Source: Burkholderiales bacterium (GTDB taxonomy: Bacteria > Pseudomonadota > Gammaproteobacteria > Burkholderiales > Burkholderiaceae_E). Taken from it: a stretch of 64,000 nucleotides of DNA. The notes under the pieces were generated by a model. It was given only the letters and a program-made list of their open reading frames with translations, made no database searches and was not told where the DNA came from. Shown here one piece after another: positions 17,818-26,529 of the stretch. Position numbers and translations under genes: made by a program. Numbering within the stretch: the first letter of the stretch is position 1; every line of letters begins with the position of its first letter. Where the stretch lies: NCBI GenBank assembly GCA_027487815.1, contig JAIYCW010000072.1, forward strand, positions 124,001-188,000, written 5' to 3'.

Positions 17818-19233
17818 ATGAGCGAAGCAAGGCAAACCGCCGAAAATGATCCCGTTGTGGAGGCTCTTGTGCAACGCGCTCGCGCAGCGCAAGCCACCAT
17901 TAATCAGGCAAGTCAATCACGGGTCGATGAAATTGTGGCTGCTGCTGCCTGGGCGATCCTGGAGCCACAGCGCAATCGTGTGCTGGCTGAGCTTGCAGTT
18001 CACGACACCGGCATCGGCAATGTGGCCGACAAGATCAGCAAGAATCATCGCAAGACGCTTGGGCTGTTGCGCGATCTTCATGGCCGCATCACTGCAGGTG
18101 TCATCAGTGCGGATGCTGCTACCGGCATTACGGAAATTGCCCGGCCAGTAGGTGTGGTGGCGGCCATCACGCCTTCGACCAATCCAGGCGCCACGCCCGC
18201 CAACAAGATTCTCAATGCACTCAAGGCCCGCAATGCCGTGATCGTTGCGCCCAGCCCCAAGGGATGGTCGACTTGCGCTCAGCTCCTTGCCTATATGCAT
18301 GAGCAACTTGACAGAGTAGGAGCCTCACGCGATCTGGTGCAGTGCCTGCCCAACCCGGTCACGAAAGCTGCAACCGTGCAACTGATGGCTTTGAGTGATC
18401 TGGTGGTGGCGACTGGCTCGCAGGCCAATGTAAAAGCCGCGGCAAAAAGTGGTACGCCGGCATTTGGTGTGGGCGCGGGTAATGTGGCTGCGATTGTGGA
18501 TGAGAGCGCAGATATTGAAGCGGCCGCGCAGCGGATTGTGACCTCCAAGACTTTTGACAATGCCACCAGCTGCTCTTCAGAAAACAGTGTCGTGGTTGTA
18601 CGTTCGCGTAAGGCCGCTTTGATTGAAGCGTTTGCCCGTCTGGGCGCGTTGGTCGTGCCACCGGTGCATAAGGCCGCGCTTGAAGCGGTCATGTGGCCCG
18701 ATGGAAAGTTATCGGCTGCGGTGATTGGGCAGGCTGCTCCGGTGATCGCCCGGCTCGCAAATCTGCCATCGGCCTTGCATGAAGCGCGGGTGTTGCTGGT
18801 GGAGGAAACAGGCGCTGGTCCGGCATTTCTGTTTTCCGGCGAAAAGCTCTCGCCAGTGCTCACGCTATATACGGTTGAGGACTTCGATGAGGCGTTGCAA
18901 ACTGTCGATCGGATCTACGCTTTCCAGGGCGCCGGACATTCGGTTTCCTTGCACACTACTGATCCCCATCGCCCCTTGCGGCTGGGACTTGAGTTGCCAG
19001 TCACGCGGGTCATCGTGAATCAGGTGCATTGTGTGGCCACCGGAGGAGCATTCGACAATGGTTTGCCGTTTTCTCTATCGATGGGGTGCGGCACCTGGGG
19101 GCGCAATAACTTCTCCGAGAATATGAATGTGCGGCACTATATGAACATCACTCGTATTGTGCAGCCGATTGCTCCCCAGATACCTACCGAAGCTTCGCTT
19201 CTCGCCCCCCTGTTTGATAAATACGGCCGGTAG
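17818..19233 (+). CDS. sauS: Acylating aldehyde dehydrogenase, probable sulfoacetaldehyde dehydrogenase SauS
   Basis: The protein has 471 residues from the ATG at 17818; in-frame upstream starts at 17773 and 17740 are possible but lack a ribosome site. It belongs to the CoA-acylating aldehyde dehydrogenase family: cofactor region ITPSTNPGATPANK, GVGAGNVAAIVDESADI, and the catalytic cysteine in NATSCSSENSVVV. In C. necator, SauS reduces sulfoacetyl-CoA with NADPH to sulfoacetaldehyde, the Xsc substrate. The next gene, a CoA ligase, starts directly after the stop. An acetaldehyde or succinate-semialdehyde role is possible on family grounds, but the order with the ligase and xsc favours SauS. 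Confidence 0.85.
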   Translation: MSEARQTAENDPVVEALVQRARAAQATINQASQSRVDEIVAAAAWAILEPQRNRVLAELAVHDTGIGNVADKISKNHRKTLGLLRDLHGRITAGVISADAATGITEIARPVGVVAAITPSTNPGATPANKILNALKARNAVIVAPSPKGWSTCAQLLAYMHEQLDRVGASRDLVQCLPNPVTKAATVQLMALSDLVVATGSQANVKAAAKSGTPAFGVGAGNVAAIVDESADIEAAAQRIVTSKTFDNATSCSSENSVVVVRSRKAALIEAFARLGALVVPPVHKAALEAVMWPDGKLSAAVIGQAAPVIARLANLPSALHEARVLLVEETGAGPAFLFSGEKLSPVLTLYTVEDFDEALQTVDRIYAFQGAGHSVSLHTTDPHRPLRLGLELPVTRVIVNQVHCVATGGAFDNGLPFSLSMGCGTWGRNNFSENMNVRHYMNITRIVQPIAPQIPTEASLLAPLFDKYGR

Positions 19234-20769
19234 ATGAGCCAGAGCGCAACGATCCAACCCAAAGGCACCATTGCTGATTTGATCGCGCGGCAAGCCGCAA
19301 CGCGGCCCGAGGCTGTGTATTTCATTGATGCCGATAGCAGTTTGCAACTTACGTTTGCTCAGTTACAAAGCTACTGCCTCGCCATGCAGGGGCGGTTTGC
19401 AGCTTTTGGATTAAAGCCCGGTGACACCGTATCAGTTGTGATGCCCAATGGGCCTGCTGCATTGCTGTGTATTTTGGGCTGTCTTTACAACGGATTGCGC
19501 GTAAATCCAGTCAATCTGCTTTCGCAGCCTGACGTGCTGGCTTATGTCATTGAGCATTCGGATTGCGCCTTGCTCATTGCCGATGGTCTGTGGATGGAGC
19601 GTTGTGACGCTGCTTTGCAATCGAGTGCTCGAGTGATCAAGCGCTGGGAAGTGCCGCACGCGGGCGAATTGATCTCCGACCTTCAAGCCGACTCGTCCGA
19701 AACAAGTGGATGGCCTGTCGTTCAGTCGGATCAGCAGGCACTATTGATGTACACCTCAGGTACCACCGGCAAGCCAAAAGGGGTGATGCATACCCAGGCC
19801 ACGCTTTTTGCCAACGCGCGGGCGATCAGCGTCGAGCACGGCTTGAGCTCTGCGGATCGTGTCACTGCCGTTCTGCCGCTTTATCACATCAACGCGTTCG
19901 CCGTTACCATGTTGAGCCCTCTATTCCATGGAGGCAGCCTGGTCATGCCTGCGAAATTCTCGGCCGCGGGATTCTGGCCGATGGTGATTCGGCATCAATG
20001 CACCTGGCTGAATGTGGTGCCTACAATGATCAGTTATTTGCTCGAGGGATCGGTTCCCGAGCGTAGAGCATTGGCGCAGGTGAGGTTTTGCCGCTCTGCG
20101 TCAGCTGCATTGCCGCCCGAGCATCATCTGGCTTTTGAGGCAAAGTTTGGCATCGGCATCATAGAAACCATGGGCCTGACCGAAACCGTGGCGCCTTGCT
20201 TCAGCAATCCATTGGAGCCTTCGCAGCGTAAGCTGGGATCCGTGGGGCGTGCCTCGGGTTGTGAGGCGCGCATTGCCGATGATCAAGCCCGCACCCTGCA
20301 AGATGGAGTGATTGGCGAGATTCTCATCAAGGGCCCTCAGGTGATGGCCGGGTATTACAAGAACTCGCAAGCCACGCAAGCCGCTTTCTTTCCAGGAGGT
20401 TGGTTGCGCAGCGGTGATCTCGGACGCCGCGATACCGATGGCTTTTTCTTTGTCACTGGTCGTATCAAGGAGCTGATCATCAAAGGTGGCGAGAATATTG
20501 CCCCCAGGGAGATTGATGAAGCCGTATTGCAGCATCCCGCAATTCTTGATGCCGCAGCTGTGGGTATTCCAGACAAACATTATGGCCAGGAAATATTGCT
20601 CGCCGTCATGCTCAAACCGGGGGCTCAGCTCGATGAAGCCAGCCTTCATGAATTTTGTATTGCCAGGCTTGGAAAATACAAATCTCCGAAGGTGATTCGC
20701 TTTGTGGAGGATTTGCCTCGCGGTCCCTCGGGTAAGGTTCAACGGCTGAAGCTTGCCGAGCTTGCCTGA
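19234..20769 (+). CDS. sauT: Acyl-CoA ligase (AMP-forming), probable sulfoacetate-CoA ligase SauT
   Basis: This 511-residue member of the ANL superfamily has the P-loop LLMYTSGTTGKPKGVMHTQ near 170. Other motifs are the A5 region ETMGLTETVAPC, the A7 hinge region (WLRSGDLGRRDTDGFFFVTG) and the C-terminal lysine motif GPSGKVQRLK. It activates a carboxylate through an adenylate to a CoA thioester. SauT makes sulfoacetyl-CoA from sulfoacetate, ATP and CoA. The ATG abuts the sauS stop (TAGATG), so the two enzymes are made together. Substrate choice cannot be read from the sequence and rests on the gene neighbourhood. Confidence 0.85.
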   Translation: MSQSATIQPKGTIADLIARQAATRPEAVYFIDADSSLQLTFAQLQSYCLAMQGRFAAFGLKPGDTVSVVMPNGPAALLCILGCLYNGLRVNPVNLLSQPDVLAYVIEHSDCALLIADGLWMERCDAALQSSARVIKRWEVPHAGELISDLQADSSETSGWPVVQSDQQALLMYTSGTTGKPKGVMHTQATLFANARAISVEHGLSSADRVTAVLPLYHINAFAVTMLSPLFHGGSLVMPAKFSAAGFWPMVIRHQCTWLNVVPTMISYLLEGSVPERRALAQVRFCRSASAALPPEHHLAFEAKFGIGIIETMGLTETVAPCFSNPLEPSQRKLGSVGRASGCEARIADDQARTLQDGVIGEILIKGPQVMAGYYKNSQATQAAFFPGGWLRSGDLGRRDTDGFFFVTGRIKELIIKGGENIAPREIDEAVLQHPAILDAAAVGIPDKHYGQEILLAVMLKPGAQLDEASLHEFCIARLGKYKSPKVIRFVEDLPRGPSGKVQRLKLAELA

Positions 20770-20842
20770 GGCCGGTCTGATCCCGGTCCGGTCCTTTGAA
20801 TCGACCGAGGTGCCTTAAACTTCCCGGTATGGAGCAATCTTG

Positions 20843-22105
20843 ATGAACCAGCGTTGGCTGCCGATCTTGCGCTGGCGTGCGGAAATGCAAATGCCTGGCG
20901 CCATGCGAGCGGACGCCTTGGCGGGGCTGGTGGGTGCAGTGGTCGTATTGCCTCAGGGCATCGCGTTTGCAACCCTTGCGGGAATGCCTGCGCAATACGG
21001 CCTGTATTGCGCGATGGTGCCTTGTATTGTGGCTGCGCTTTTTGGATCCAGCCGCTTGATGGTCACTGGCCCGGCCAATGCGATTTCACTGACTACCCTC
21101 GCCTTGATCGCACCGCTTGCGGTACCCGGAAGTGATCGCTACATCGAACTGGTATTGACGATGTCCTTGCTGGTGGGGCTGGTGCAACTTGCATTGGGAT
21201 TTGCGCGTCTTGGCAAACTAGTCGATTGGGTGCCGCATTCGGTCATTGTTGGTTTTACTTGCGGCGCCGCGTTATTGATTGCGTCCAGTCAGATCGGTAG
21301 TTTGTTTGGCGTGCAAATTGCGCGCGGCCTAAGCCCGTTTGAAGTGATTCGCGCGCTTATCGATCGCTGGCATCAAGTGGCCTGGCCGCCCGTAATGATC
21401 GCGCTTTTGACTCTCGCGAGCTTCTACCTTGCCAAACCCTTTGATCGTCGGGTGCCTGCGATGCTGGTGGCCGTCATCGTCGGCAGCCTGGGTGCATGGG
21501 CGCTGTATCGCTGGGGTCCTGCGGGCTTGGCACCCATACCGTATGTTGAGGCCCTGCCCAGTCCTTTGCCAGCATTCAGTGTTCCCCAGCTGGATCTGGA
21601 GTCGCTGCGAGCGCTGTTCGCTCCGGTGCTGGTCATGACCTTGCTCGCGCTCACCGAAGCAGGTGCGATAGCCCGCTCGGTAGCACTCAAGCATCGGGAT
21701 TCGCTTGATAGCAACCAGGAGTTTATTGGTCAGGGCATGGCGAATGTGGCCGGTGCGTTTTTCTCGGCCTACCCAGCCAGTGGGTCGTTTAATCGTTCGG
21801 CCGTCAATATGATGTCTGGTGCGAAGACTCCTCGGGCCGCTTTGTTCGCGGCCTTGGTGCTTGTGCTTTTACTTAGCGTGCTGGCTCCCGCAGCGCGCTT
21901 TCTGCCGTTTGTAGTGATCTCGGCCTTGCTAGTGATCGTGGCGATTGGCCTGTTTAATCTAAAGGAGATCCGTGAGGTGTGGGGGCACGGCCCATCCGAG
22001 TGGATTCCTATGCTCATTACTTTTGTGGCAACGGTTGGATTGTCGCTGGAATGGGCGATATTGCTTGGCATACTTGCGGCCATGCTATTTAAGAAAAGGG
22101 GCTGA
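20843..22105 (+). CDS. SulP-family anion transporter lacking a STAS domain
   Basis: The protein has 420 residues with 11 or more membrane segments. It carries the SulP patterns VVLPQGIAFATLAGMPAQYGL, LMVTGPANAIS and the helix-8 region LLALTEAGAIARSV. It stops right after the membrane domain, whereas SulP proteins usually carry a cytoplasmic STAS domain of about 100 residues. The family moves sulfate, bicarbonate and organic anions. In this operon it could import sulfoacetate, the role of SauU in C. necator, or handle the sulfate produced; both are inference. A TTG three bases upstream of the ATG is an alternative start. Confidence 0.85.
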   Translation: MNQRWLPILRWRAEMQMPGAMRADALAGLVGAVVVLPQGIAFATLAGMPAQYGLYCAMVPCIVAALFGSSRLMVTGPANAISLTTLALIAPLAVPGSDRYIELVLTMSLLVGLVQLALGFARLGKLVDWVPHSVIVGFTCGAALLIASSQIGSLFGVQIARGLSPFEVIRALIDRWHQVAWPPVMIALLTLASFYLAKPFDRRVPAMLVAVIVGSLGAWALYRWGPAGLAPIPYVEALPSPLPAFSVPQLDLESLRALFAPVLVMTLLALTEAGAIARSVALKHRDSLDSNQEFIGQGMANVAGAFFSAYPASGSFNRSAVNMMSGAKTPRAALFAALVLVLLLSVLAPAARFLPFVVISALLVIVAIGLFNLKEIREVWGHGPSEWIPMLITFVATVGLSLEWAILLGILAAMLFKKRG

Positions 22106-22107
22106 TC

Positions 22108-22773
22108 ATGTTGGAGCTGTTCTTTGCACCTGGCGCATGTTCATTTGTGCCGCATGTCGCGCTTGAGCGCATTCATCAAAGTACCGGGGTTGATTTCACG
22201 CCGATGCTCATCAAGCTGCATCGCAGCGAAAATCACACTCCGGAATTTCTCGCCCTCAATCCTGAAGGCCAGGTCCCGGTATTGAGAGAATCTGGCGATG
22301 TGATCACTCAGATTGTGGCGATTTGCGAGCATCTGGATCGAAGCGCGCCGTCATTGCAACTGTTGCCTTCTCAAGGGTTGGCTCGATCGCGGGCACTGTC
22401 GAGCTTGGTGTGGATCAACAATACTGTCCACCCCACTTTCACCCATTTCTTCATGCCCGCCAAGTTCACCGATGATCCGGCTGCACAGGCAGCAATTCGT
22501 CAGTTCAATGCAGTCAAATATCGCAAGCATCTCGAATCGATCCAGGCGCAATTGCCCGCGTCCGGTTCGTGGGGCCGCCCAGGTCTGGAAGGCGTAGGCT
22601 TTCTGGATGCATATGCGCTGACACTTTGGCGCTGGGGCGGGTTCACGGGCATTGCCCCGGAGAGCCTGCCTGCTTATCGATTGTTTGTAGACAGGATAGC
22701 GTTGGATCCAGCCGTGGCAGCGGTTGTTGAGCGCGAACGCATTACTCTGCACACCTACAAAGCTCCGGCATAG
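22108..22773 (+). CDS. Glutathione S-transferase family protein
   Basis: The protein has 221 residues. The N-terminal thioredoxin-like domain (LELFFAPGACSFVPHVALE) has the cis-proline region LNPEGQVPVL, and an alpha-helical C-terminal domain follows (TLWRWGGFTGI). The pattern is closest to the beta-class bacterial GSTs. It follows the SulP gene by 2 nt, so it is the last gene of the Bug-sauS-sauT-SulP operon. No GST step is known in C2-sulfonate breakdown. It may handle sulfite-glutathione adducts or a reactive aldehyde, or act on a related substrate; this is speculation. Confidence 0.85.
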   Translation: MLELFFAPGACSFVPHVALERIHQSTGVDFTPMLIKLHRSENHTPEFLALNPEGQVPVLRESGDVITQIVAICEHLDRSAPSLQLLPSQGLARSRALSSLVWINNTVHPTFTHFFMPAKFTDDPAAQAAIRQFNAVKYRKHLESIQAQLPASGSWGRPGLEGVGFLDAYALTLWRWGGFTGIAPESLPAYRLFVDRIALDPAVAAVVERERITLHTYKAPA

Positions 22774-22780
22774 GGAGTGA

Positions 22781-23578
22781 TTAAAGCAGGCGTCCCATGG
22801 CGATAGCCGCCGCTTTAAGGCGGGGCAGCGCCTTTTCAGCTCCTTTGAGGCTCAGCCGCGCGGTGGGTGCATGCATGGCGAGGGCTGCGCGCAATTGCCC
22901 CGCGCTATCCACCACCGGAACAGCCACTGCAATCAACCCGGCAATGAACTCTTCGCGATCCATCGCGTAGCCTTGCATTGCAATTTTTTTGCACTCGCGG
23001 GTAAGAGCGGATTGAGTGGTAATGGTGTTGGGAGAAAACACCTCGAGCGTAATTTGCTCGCGCAACAACGTGGCTTCGGGCGCTGGCAACAAGCTCAGGA
23101 ATAACTTTCCACTGGCGGTGCAATGCAGCGGTACATGCGAGCCGACCTCGAGCGACAGGCGCAAAGGCCAGCGTGCTTCTACTCGGTCGAGATAAACAAT
23201 TTGCGCACCATCAAGCGTGGTGAAGTTGCAGGTCTCGCCAAGCTCGTTGACCAAGGCCTCAAGCACCGTATGGCGCAGGCCACGCACATGATCATGATTC
23301 AGGGTGTCAAAAGCCAAAGTGCGCAGCGCAGGCCCAACAACAAACGCCTTGGCATTGAGATCACGAGTCAGGAAGCCGGTTTCGGCGAGCCGGGTGCACA
23401 GGCGGTGGGCTGTGCCTTTGGGTAAGGCAAGCGCCTCGCAGATATCGGCAAGCGCAACTTCCCGGCCGGCTCGTGCCACGAACTGGAGCACGGCAAGCGA
23501 GCGATCAGCGCTTGAAGAGCCGCTATCCTCGGAATTTTTTTCTGGAACGTTGCGTTCCATTTTTGTTTTATGTACCAT
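22781..23578 (-). CDS. IclR-family regulator, divergent from the GMC oxidoreductase-TRAP operon
   Basis: The protein has 265 residues from the ATG at 23578. Another ATG at 23560 overlaps the palindrome at 23543-23559, and a TTG at 23608 would extend it. The helix-turn-helix is ALADICEALALPKGTAHRL. The effector domain has GETCNFTTLDGAQIVYLDRVE and HCTASGKLFLSLL, much like the two other IclR proteins in the window. Two palindromes at its 5' end indicate autoregulation and control of the divergent operon. By analogy with IseR, it would answer to isethionate; that is inference. Confidence 0.87.
   Translation of the reverse strand: MVHKTKMERNVPEKNSEDSGSSSADRSLAVLQFVARAGREVALADICEALALPKGTAHRLCTRLAETGFLTRDLNAKAFVVGPALRTLAFDTLNHDHVRGLRHTVLEALVNELGETCNFTTLDGAQIVYLDRVEARWPLRLSLEVGSHVPLHCTASGKLFLSLLPAPEATLLREQITLEVFSPNTITTQSALTRECKKIAMQGYAMDREEFIAGLIAVAVPVVDSAGQLRAALAMHAPTARLSLKGAEKALPRLKAAAIAMGRLL
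23543..23559. promoter_or_regulatory. 17-bp palindromic operator at the start of the third IclR gene
   Basis: TGGAACGTTGCGTTCCA is an inverted repeat (TGGAACG / CGTTCCA around TTG). It overlaps or directly precedes the iclR start codon, where binding would block the iclR gene itself. Confidence 0.6.
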
Positions 23579-23587
23579 AAACTCAAA

Positions 23588-23604
23588 CGGAACAAAATGT
23601 TCCA
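23588..23604. promoter_or_regulatory. 17-bp palindromic operator between the third IclR gene and the GMC gene
   Basis: CGGAACAAAATGTTCCA is an inverted repeat centred about 72 bp upstream of the GMC gene's GTG start. It matches the site before xsc at 14 of 17 positions and is 45 bp, about four helical turns, from the palindrome at 23543. Confidence 0.65.
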
Positions 23605-23667
23605 GCAAAGAATAAAGTTCATTATGCCCCGAGCTGGCATGGTGGCGTCAACGGGAGACGACGCAAA

Positions 23668-25356
23668 GTGGATTCGCTTGAGAGCTTTGACTACATTGTG
23701 ATCGGTGGCGGGTCGGCGGGATGCGTGCTGGCAGCGCGTCTGTCTGAAGACCCCAAAGTTCAGGTGTTGCTGCTTGAAGCGGGTCCGCCCGATACCTCAA
23801 TCTGGATTCATTTGCCCATCGGCTACGGCAAAACCATGTGGAGCCCGAAGCTCAACTGGTGCTTTGAAACCGACCCCGATCCCAATATGCACAACCGCCG
23901 GATCTATTGGCCGCGCGGCAAGACCTTGGGTGGATCCAGTTCGATTAATGGTCTGATTTACATTCGTGGTCAGGCGCAGGACTATGATCTTTGGGCCGCG
24001 CAAGGCAACGCCGGGTGGGGCTATCGTGATTTGCTGCCCTACTTTATCAAGTCAGAGTGCAACCAACGTGGGGCCAATGCTTTTCATGGCGATCAGGGCC
24101 CTTTGGCGGTTTCGGATATTGGTGCTCCCCATCCACTAATCGAGGCTTTCATCGCAGGTGCCCAGGAAAGCGGCGTGCCTCGTACCGATGATTTTAATGG
24201 CGCGCAGCAGGAAGGTGCCGGCTACTATCAGCTCACAACCTGGAAGGGTTTGCGATGCAGCACAGCGGTGGCCTATCTCAAGCCAGCGCGAGCCCGCAGC
24301 AATCTGGTGGTGAAAACGCAAGCCCATGTGCTTAAGCTCAAGTTAAATGGCAAGCGTGTTGTTGGGGTGCACTATCGTCATCAAGGCCAGGATCGACTGA
24401 GTATGGCAAGTTCGGAGGTGCTGCTGTGTGCAGGAGCAATTCAGTCGCCGCAGATTCTGCAGCTCTCGGGTATCGGGCCTGCGGCGCTGCTCAAGCGCCA
24501 TGGCATTGACCTCGTGCATGATTTGCCAGGCGTAGGGGAGAACCTCCAGGATCATCTGCAAGTGCGGTTGATTTATGAATGCACTCAACCCATCACCACC
24601 AATGATCAGCTCAACTCCTGGCTGGGCCAGGTGAAGATTGGCTTGCAGTGGTTGTTCATGCGTAGCGGGCCGCTTGCCGTGGGGATCAATCAGGGCGGCT
24701 GCTTCATGCGTGCCTTACCCGAGGAGTCTGAAACGCCGGATATCCAGTTTCACGTCGCCACCCTGAGTGCCGACATGGCAGGTGGCAAGGTGCATGACTT
24801 CTCGGGCTTCACCTTATCGGTGTGTCAGTTGCGCCCTGAATCGCGTGGCCGGGTAGCGATACGCAGCGCTGATCCCTTCGAGCCGCCCTCGATGGTCTCC
24901 AACTACCTCGATACTGATCTTGATCGTCGCACTGTGGTGGCTGCCTTGAAGGCGGCGCGCCGAATAGCACAGTCCAATGCAATGAAGCCGCTGGTGGCGC
25001 GTGAGGTTAAACCGGGTTTGCAGGCGGATAGTGATGAAGCATTACTCGACTATGCCAGACAGGCGGGAGCCACCATTTTCCATCCAAGCGGCACTTGCAA
25101 GATGGGCCACGACTCAATGGCGGTTGTTGATGAGCGTCTTAGGGTACATGGAGTACTTGGGCTGCGGGTGGTGGACTGTTCGGTGATGCCTACCTTGATT
25201 AGCGGCAACACCAATGCGCCGATTGTGGCGATGGCCGAGAAGGCCGCCGACCTGATCCGCGCTGATGCACAAAAAAGAATATTGAAAGACACGCAACCCA
25301 TAAGCGTGCGGCTGACTGAAGAAGATGAAACCCTTGTGGATTTGCAACTGAAGTAA
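23668..25356 (+). CDS. GMC-family FAD oxidoreductase, candidate isethionate dehydrogenase IseJ
   Basis: This 562-residue choline-dehydrogenase-like flavoprotein starts with GTG. The FAD-binding fold is DYIVIGGGSAGCVLAARL. The GMC signature 1 is GKTLGGSSSINGLIYIRG, signature 2 lies in GAIQSPQILQLSGIGP, and the catalytic region is FHPSGTCKMG with NTNAPIVAMAEKAADLI near the end. GMC enzymes oxidise alcohols to aldehydes. In C. necator, IseJ of this family oxidises isethionate to sulfoacetaldehyde. The reasons for suggesting that role here are the TRAP transporter downstream, the IclR gene upstream and the operator shared with xsc. Choline or another alcohol remains possible. Confidence 0.85.
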   Translation: MDSLESFDYIVIGGGSAGCVLAARLSEDPKVQVLLLEAGPPDTSIWIHLPIGYGKTMWSPKLNWCFETDPDPNMHNRRIYWPRGKTLGGSSSINGLIYIRGQAQDYDLWAAQGNAGWGYRDLLPYFIKSECNQRGANAFHGDQGPLAVSDIGAPHPLIEAFIAGAQESGVPRTDDFNGAQQEGAGYYQLTTWKGLRCSTAVAYLKPARARSNLVVKTQAHVLKLKLNGKRVVGVHYRHQGQDRLSMASSEVLLCAGAIQSPQILQLSGIGPAALLKRHGIDLVHDLPGVGENLQDHLQVRLIYECTQPITTNDQLNSWLGQVKIGLQWLFMRSGPLAVGINQGGCFMRALPEESETPDIQFHVATLSADMAGGKVHDFSGFTLSVCQLRPESRGRVAIRSADPFEPPSMVSNYLDTDLDRRTVVAALKAARRIAQSNAMKPLVAREVKPGLQADSDEALLDYARQAGATIFHPSGTCKMGHDSMAVVDERLRVHGVLGLRVVDCSVMPTLISGNTNAPIVAMAEKAADLIRADAQKRILKDTQPISVRLTEEDETLVDLQLK

Positions 25357-25367
25357 AGGAGACGGCG

Positions 25368-26510
25368 ATGAAGTTGATCAACCCCTTAAGCACCCTGCGC
25401 AAGGTGCTTGCGTTTGGAGCGGTAGCGCTGATGGTCGGGCCGGTAAGCGCCCAGGCGCCTGCGCCTGCAGCAGCGCCCCCGGGGCAGGTGTACCGGATGA
25501 AAATCCAAACGGCTGTGCCCACAGCGAGTATCTATTTTGATTTGATGAAGCGCTTCGGCGAACGGGTCGACAAGATGTCCAACGGTCGTATCAAGATGGA
25601 GATGCTGCCCGATGGCGCGGTGGTGGGTGCCTTTGAGATTCTCGATTCGGTGGACAAGGGCGTGGTGGATGGTGGCTTTGCCTGGACCCATTACTGGTCG
25701 GGTAAAAACACTGCCGCTGCATTGTTTTCCAATCCCGCAGCCGGCGGTGGCACGGGCATGGATCAGCTCTCGCACATGGCCTGGCTCTATCAAGGCGGTG
25801 GCAATGCGCTGTATCAAAAGCTGTTTGCCGATGGCCTGAAAGTGAACATCCAGCCCTTCATGATGCAGCCCATGGGCCCAGATCCTTTGGGCTGGTTCAA
25901 GGCGCCGATCAAGTCACTTGAAGACTTTCGCAAGCTGAAGTATCGCTCACCCCCTGGGTTGACTGGCGAGATATTCAAGGAGATGGGCATCACTGCTGTA
26001 GCCATGCCAGGCGGAGAGATCGTGCCTGCAGCGCAGCGCGGGGTGATTGATGCTGCTGAATGGATCGGGCCTGCTGATGACATGATTTTGGGCTTCCAGA
26101 ATGTGTTCAAGCACTACTACCTGCAAGGCTTGCATCAGTCCACAGACGTGGGCGAGTTTTTGATCAACAAGACAGTATGGAACCGCTTGCCTGCTGATTT
26201 GAAGGCCGTGGTCGAAGGCGCAGTGATGGCCACAATTGCCGAGACCTACACCTTCAATGTGCATCGCAATGCGGTGGCGCTCGATAAGCTGAAGAAGGAT
26301 CACAAGGTCACGGTGCATGACACCCCCAAGGAGTTCTTCGCAGCTTTTGTGAAGGCCACCAACCTGGTGTACGACCGCGAAGCCGGCCGCAATGCACTTT
26401 TCAAGGAAGTGCTTGAATCGCAGCGTGCTTTTGCCAAAACCGTGGTGCCCTACTGGACCAAGATCAATGGTCTGTACTACAACCTCGGCGTTGATTCGCC
26501 CAACGACTGA
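25368..26510 (+). CDS. TRAP transporter solute-binding protein (DctP family)
   Basis: The protein has 380 residues with a Sec signal (about 1-28, ending PVSAQA) and a DctP-type fold. Visible features are SNGRIKMEMLPDGAVVGAFE, EDFRKLKYRSPPG, the family's conserved arginine region, and a WIGPADD segment typical of TakP-like members that bind oxoacids. It catches its ligand in the periplasm for the DctQM permease encoded next. It follows the GMC gene by 11 nt with an AGGAG site. Isethionate is the expected ligand if the GMC enzyme is IseJ; sequence alone does not settle it. Confidence 0.9.
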   Translation: MKLINPLSTLRKVLAFGAVALMVGPVSAQAPAPAAAPPGQVYRMKIQTAVPTASIYFDLMKRFGERVDKMSNGRIKMEMLPDGAVVGAFEILDSVDKGVVDGGFAWTHYWSGKNTAAALFSNPAAGGGTGMDQLSHMAWLYQGGGNALYQKLFADGLKVNIQPFMMQPMGPDPLGWFKAPIKSLEDFRKLKYRSPPGLTGEIFKEMGITAVAMPGGEIVPAAQRGVIDAAEWIGPADDMILGFQNVFKHYYLQGLHQSTDVGEFLINKTVWNRLPADLKAVVEGAVMATIAETYTFNVHRNAVALDKLKKDHKVTVHDTPKEFFAAFVKATNLVYDREAGRNALFKEVLESQRAFAKTVVPYWTKINGLYYNLGVDSPND

Positions 26511-26529
26511 ACGAAGGCTCGGCAATACG

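Noticed and set aside
18291-18863. A 190-residue minus-strand frame within sauS.
   Set aside because: It is a shadow; the plus strand has the catalytic cysteine and cofactor motifs.
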